From the NCBI RefSeq assembly GCF_001083795.1, contig NZ_LAVK01000032.1, forward strand, positions 1-34,466: a stretch of DNA of 34,466 nucleotides. The letters are read 5' to 3'. This DNA comes from Streptomyces sp. SBT349. GTDB lineage: Bacteria; Actinomycetota; Actinomycetes; Streptomycetales; Streptomycetaceae. The translations under genes were made by a program, and so were the position numbers. Below, piece by piece: positions 33,562 through 34,466 of the stretch. Within the stretch, counting starts at the first letter, position 1, and every line of letters starts with the position of its first letter. Below the pieces are notes generated by a model that saw only the letters and a program-made list of their open reading frames with translations, had not been told where the DNA came from and did not search any database.

Positions 33562-33597
33562 GCCGCGCCTCTCACGTTCTATCGTGAGGGGCGCGGC
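33562..33597. promoter_or_regulatory. 15-pair hairpin between ftsH and folE
   Basis: GCCGCGCCTCTCACG (33562-33576) pairs with CGTGAGGGGCGCGGC (33583-33597) with one G-T wobble and the loop TTCTAT. No long T-run follows. The loop overlaps a -10-like TATCGT (33580-33585), so the element may be a terminator, an operator or both. Confidence 0.55.
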
Positions 33598-33645
33598 CGT
33601 GCGTGAGGGACGGGGAGCGCCCGGCGACAAGGGAACGAGGAGCAC

Positions 33646-34263
33646 ATGACCGACCCGGTGACGCTGACGGGCGATGAGTCCGGCCACGGCCCGATCGGCG
33701 AGTTCGACGAGAAGCGCGCCGAGAATGCGATACGCGAGCTGCTGATCGCGGTGGGTGAGGACCCGGAGCGCGAGGGGCTGCGCGACACCCCGGCGCGGGT
33801 GGCACGGGCCTACCGCGAGATCTTCGCCGGCCTGTGGCAGCGCCCGGAGGACGTGCTGACCACCACGTTCGACCTGGGCCACGACGAGATGGTGCTGGTC
33901 AAGGACATCGAGGTGCTGTCGTCCTGCGAGCACCACCTGGTGCCGTTCGTGGGGCATGCCCACGTCGGGTACATCCCGTCGTCCAGCGGGAAGATCACCG
34001 GGCTGTCCAAGCTGGCGCGCCTGGTGGACGTGTTCGCCCGGCGGCCCCAGGTGCAGGAGCGGCTGACCACTCAGATCGCCGACTCGCTGATGCGGATCCT
34101 GGAGCCCCGGGGCGTGATCGTCGTCGTGGAGTGCGAGCACCTGTGCATGTCCATGCGCGGGGTCCGCAAGCCCGGTGCCAAGACCACCACCTCGGCGGTG
34201 CGCGGCCAGCTCAGGGACGCCGCCACACGCGCCGAGGCGATGAGCCTCATCCTCGCCCGCTAG
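33646..34263 (+). CDS. folE: GTP cyclohydrolase I
   Basis: A 205-residue enzyme converting GTP to 7,8-dihydroneopterin triphosphate, the first step of folate synthesis. Zinc ligands are seen in [10 protein letters not shown] (C94 and H97) and [18 protein letters not shown] (C167). Substrate-binding [19 protein letters not shown] and [24 protein letters not shown]-like segments are intact. The N-terminal ~20 residues are non-conserved. ATG 33646 has GAGGAG just upstream. In actinobacteria folE follows ftsH and precedes folP-folB-folK; here the next gene is on the opposite strand and overlaps the folE 3' end by 17 bp, at the edge of the window. Confidence 0.97.
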   Translation: MTDPVTLTGDESGHGPIGEFDEKRAENAIRELLIAVGEDPEREGLRDTPARVARAYREIFAGLWQRPEDVLTTTFDLGHDEMVLVKDIEVLSSCEHHLVPFVGHAHVGYIPSSSGKITGLSKLARLVDVFARRPQVQERLTTQIADSLMRILEPRGVIVVVECEHLCMSMRGVRKPGAKTTTSAVRGQLRDAATRAEAMSLILAR

Positions 34264-34465
34264 CCTTCCGCGTCCCCTTCGGCTTGCCAGGACGGGAGCC
34301 GGGTCCGGTGCCGGGTCCGGTGCCGGGTCCGGTGCCGGTGCCGAAGAAGTCGAACCCGCCGGGCCGCTGCGGAGGCGGCGCGACCGCGGGCTGCTGCGGT
34401 CGGCGCTGCGGCGGCGGGGCACCCGTCTGCTCGGGCTCCGTCTGCGGGGGCGGGGCCTGCGGGGC
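34247..34465 (-). CDS. Proline/glutamine-rich hypothetical protein, C-terminal fragment
   Basis: A minus-strand frame, open to the right edge, ends at TGA 34249-34247 and gives 72 residues. The composition is coherent: PPPQ and QPAVAPPPQ repeats, then RPGGFDFFG, a (GTGP)3 repeat and a basic end [17 protein letters not shown]. This looks like the disordered tail of a larger protein, not random code, and other frames of the region read less sensibly. Its start and any folded domain lie outside the window. The last 17 bp overlap the 3' end of folE on the other strand. Function unknown. Confidence 0.6.
   Translation of the reverse strand, partial: APQAPPPQTEPEQTGAPPPQRRPQQPAVAPPPQRPGGFDFFGTGTGPGTGPGTGPGSRPGKPKGTRKASGRG
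34299..34340. repeat. 12-bp tandem repeat, 3.5 copies
   Basis: CCGGGTCCGGTG occurs at 34299-34310, 34311-34322 and 34323-34334, followed by half a unit. On the minus strand it encodes the GTGP repeats of the Pro-rich protein. Copy-number change would keep the frame. Confidence 0.85.
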
Positions 34466-34466
34466 C

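Overview
This window is high-GC actinobacterial DNA, almost certainly Streptomyces or a close relative. Third codon positions are nearly all G or C. GTG and TTG starts and four-base ATGA/GTGA gene overlaps are common. Several proteins are typical of streptomycetes: a DUF397 / HATPase / XRE-DUF5753 regulatory trio, a TipA-type thiopeptide sensor, and Zur-linked type B L31. From memory, the right two thirds follow the S. coelicolor order folE-ftsH-hpt-tilS-metalloprotease-dac-ppa ... tipA ... DUF397/HATPase/XRE ... rpmE2. I could not check that synteny here. No rRNA, tRNA, CRISPR array, transposase or integrase was seen.

Left part (1-12.4 kb). The end of a zinc-type oxidoreductase gene is followed by a minus-strand module: histidine kinase, response regulator, ABC ATPase and ABC-2 permease. 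A shared 16-bp operator (TACTCC-N4-GGNGTA) lies before both the kinase and the ABC genes. Next come dihydrolipoyl dehydrogenase, a tandem pair of Fluc/CrcB fluoride channels, an MreB-like protein with degraded nucleotide-binding motifs, a one-polypeptide multidrug ABC exporter behind a MerR/SoxR-type promoter, a DUF3048 lipoprotein and two coupled genes for exported proteins.

Middle part (12.5-24 kb). A promoter with a Zur-like box drives L31 type B and a CobW-like protein that keeps CxCC but has no Walker A motif. The DUF397 / HATPase / XRE trio shares a bipartite operator (two TGCA-N2-TGCA-like palindromes 18 bp apart) found at both ends of the locus. A PadR repressor faces a DrrAB-type exporter across two near-identical 20-bp operators. 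A second two-component system, whose kinase has an unusual C-terminal membrane segment plus small domain, is divergent from a second ABC-2 exporter. A tipA homologue follows, with its 19-bp-spacer promoter and an internal TipAS start, but without the second cysteine of the thiopeptide-capture domain. The window thus holds four drug-type exporters and several candidate envelope or antibiotic sensors within about 23 kb.

Right part (24-34.5 kb). A ThrE-type amino-acid exporter has a five-codon leader ORF in front of it. A Gdx/SugE guanidinium exporter sits behind a clear guanidine-III riboswitch. The rest is a housekeeping block: ppa, D,D-carboxypeptidase, DUF2342 metalloprotease, tilS, hpt, ftsH and folE. 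The window ends in the 3' part of a minus-strand proline/glutamine-rich gene.

A recurring signal is TANNNT (several times exactly TAGCGT) ending 6-8 nt before a start codon that has no Shine-Dalgarno sequence. This suggests leaderless transcripts for at least five, probably seven, genes, mostly in the exporter and sensor modules.
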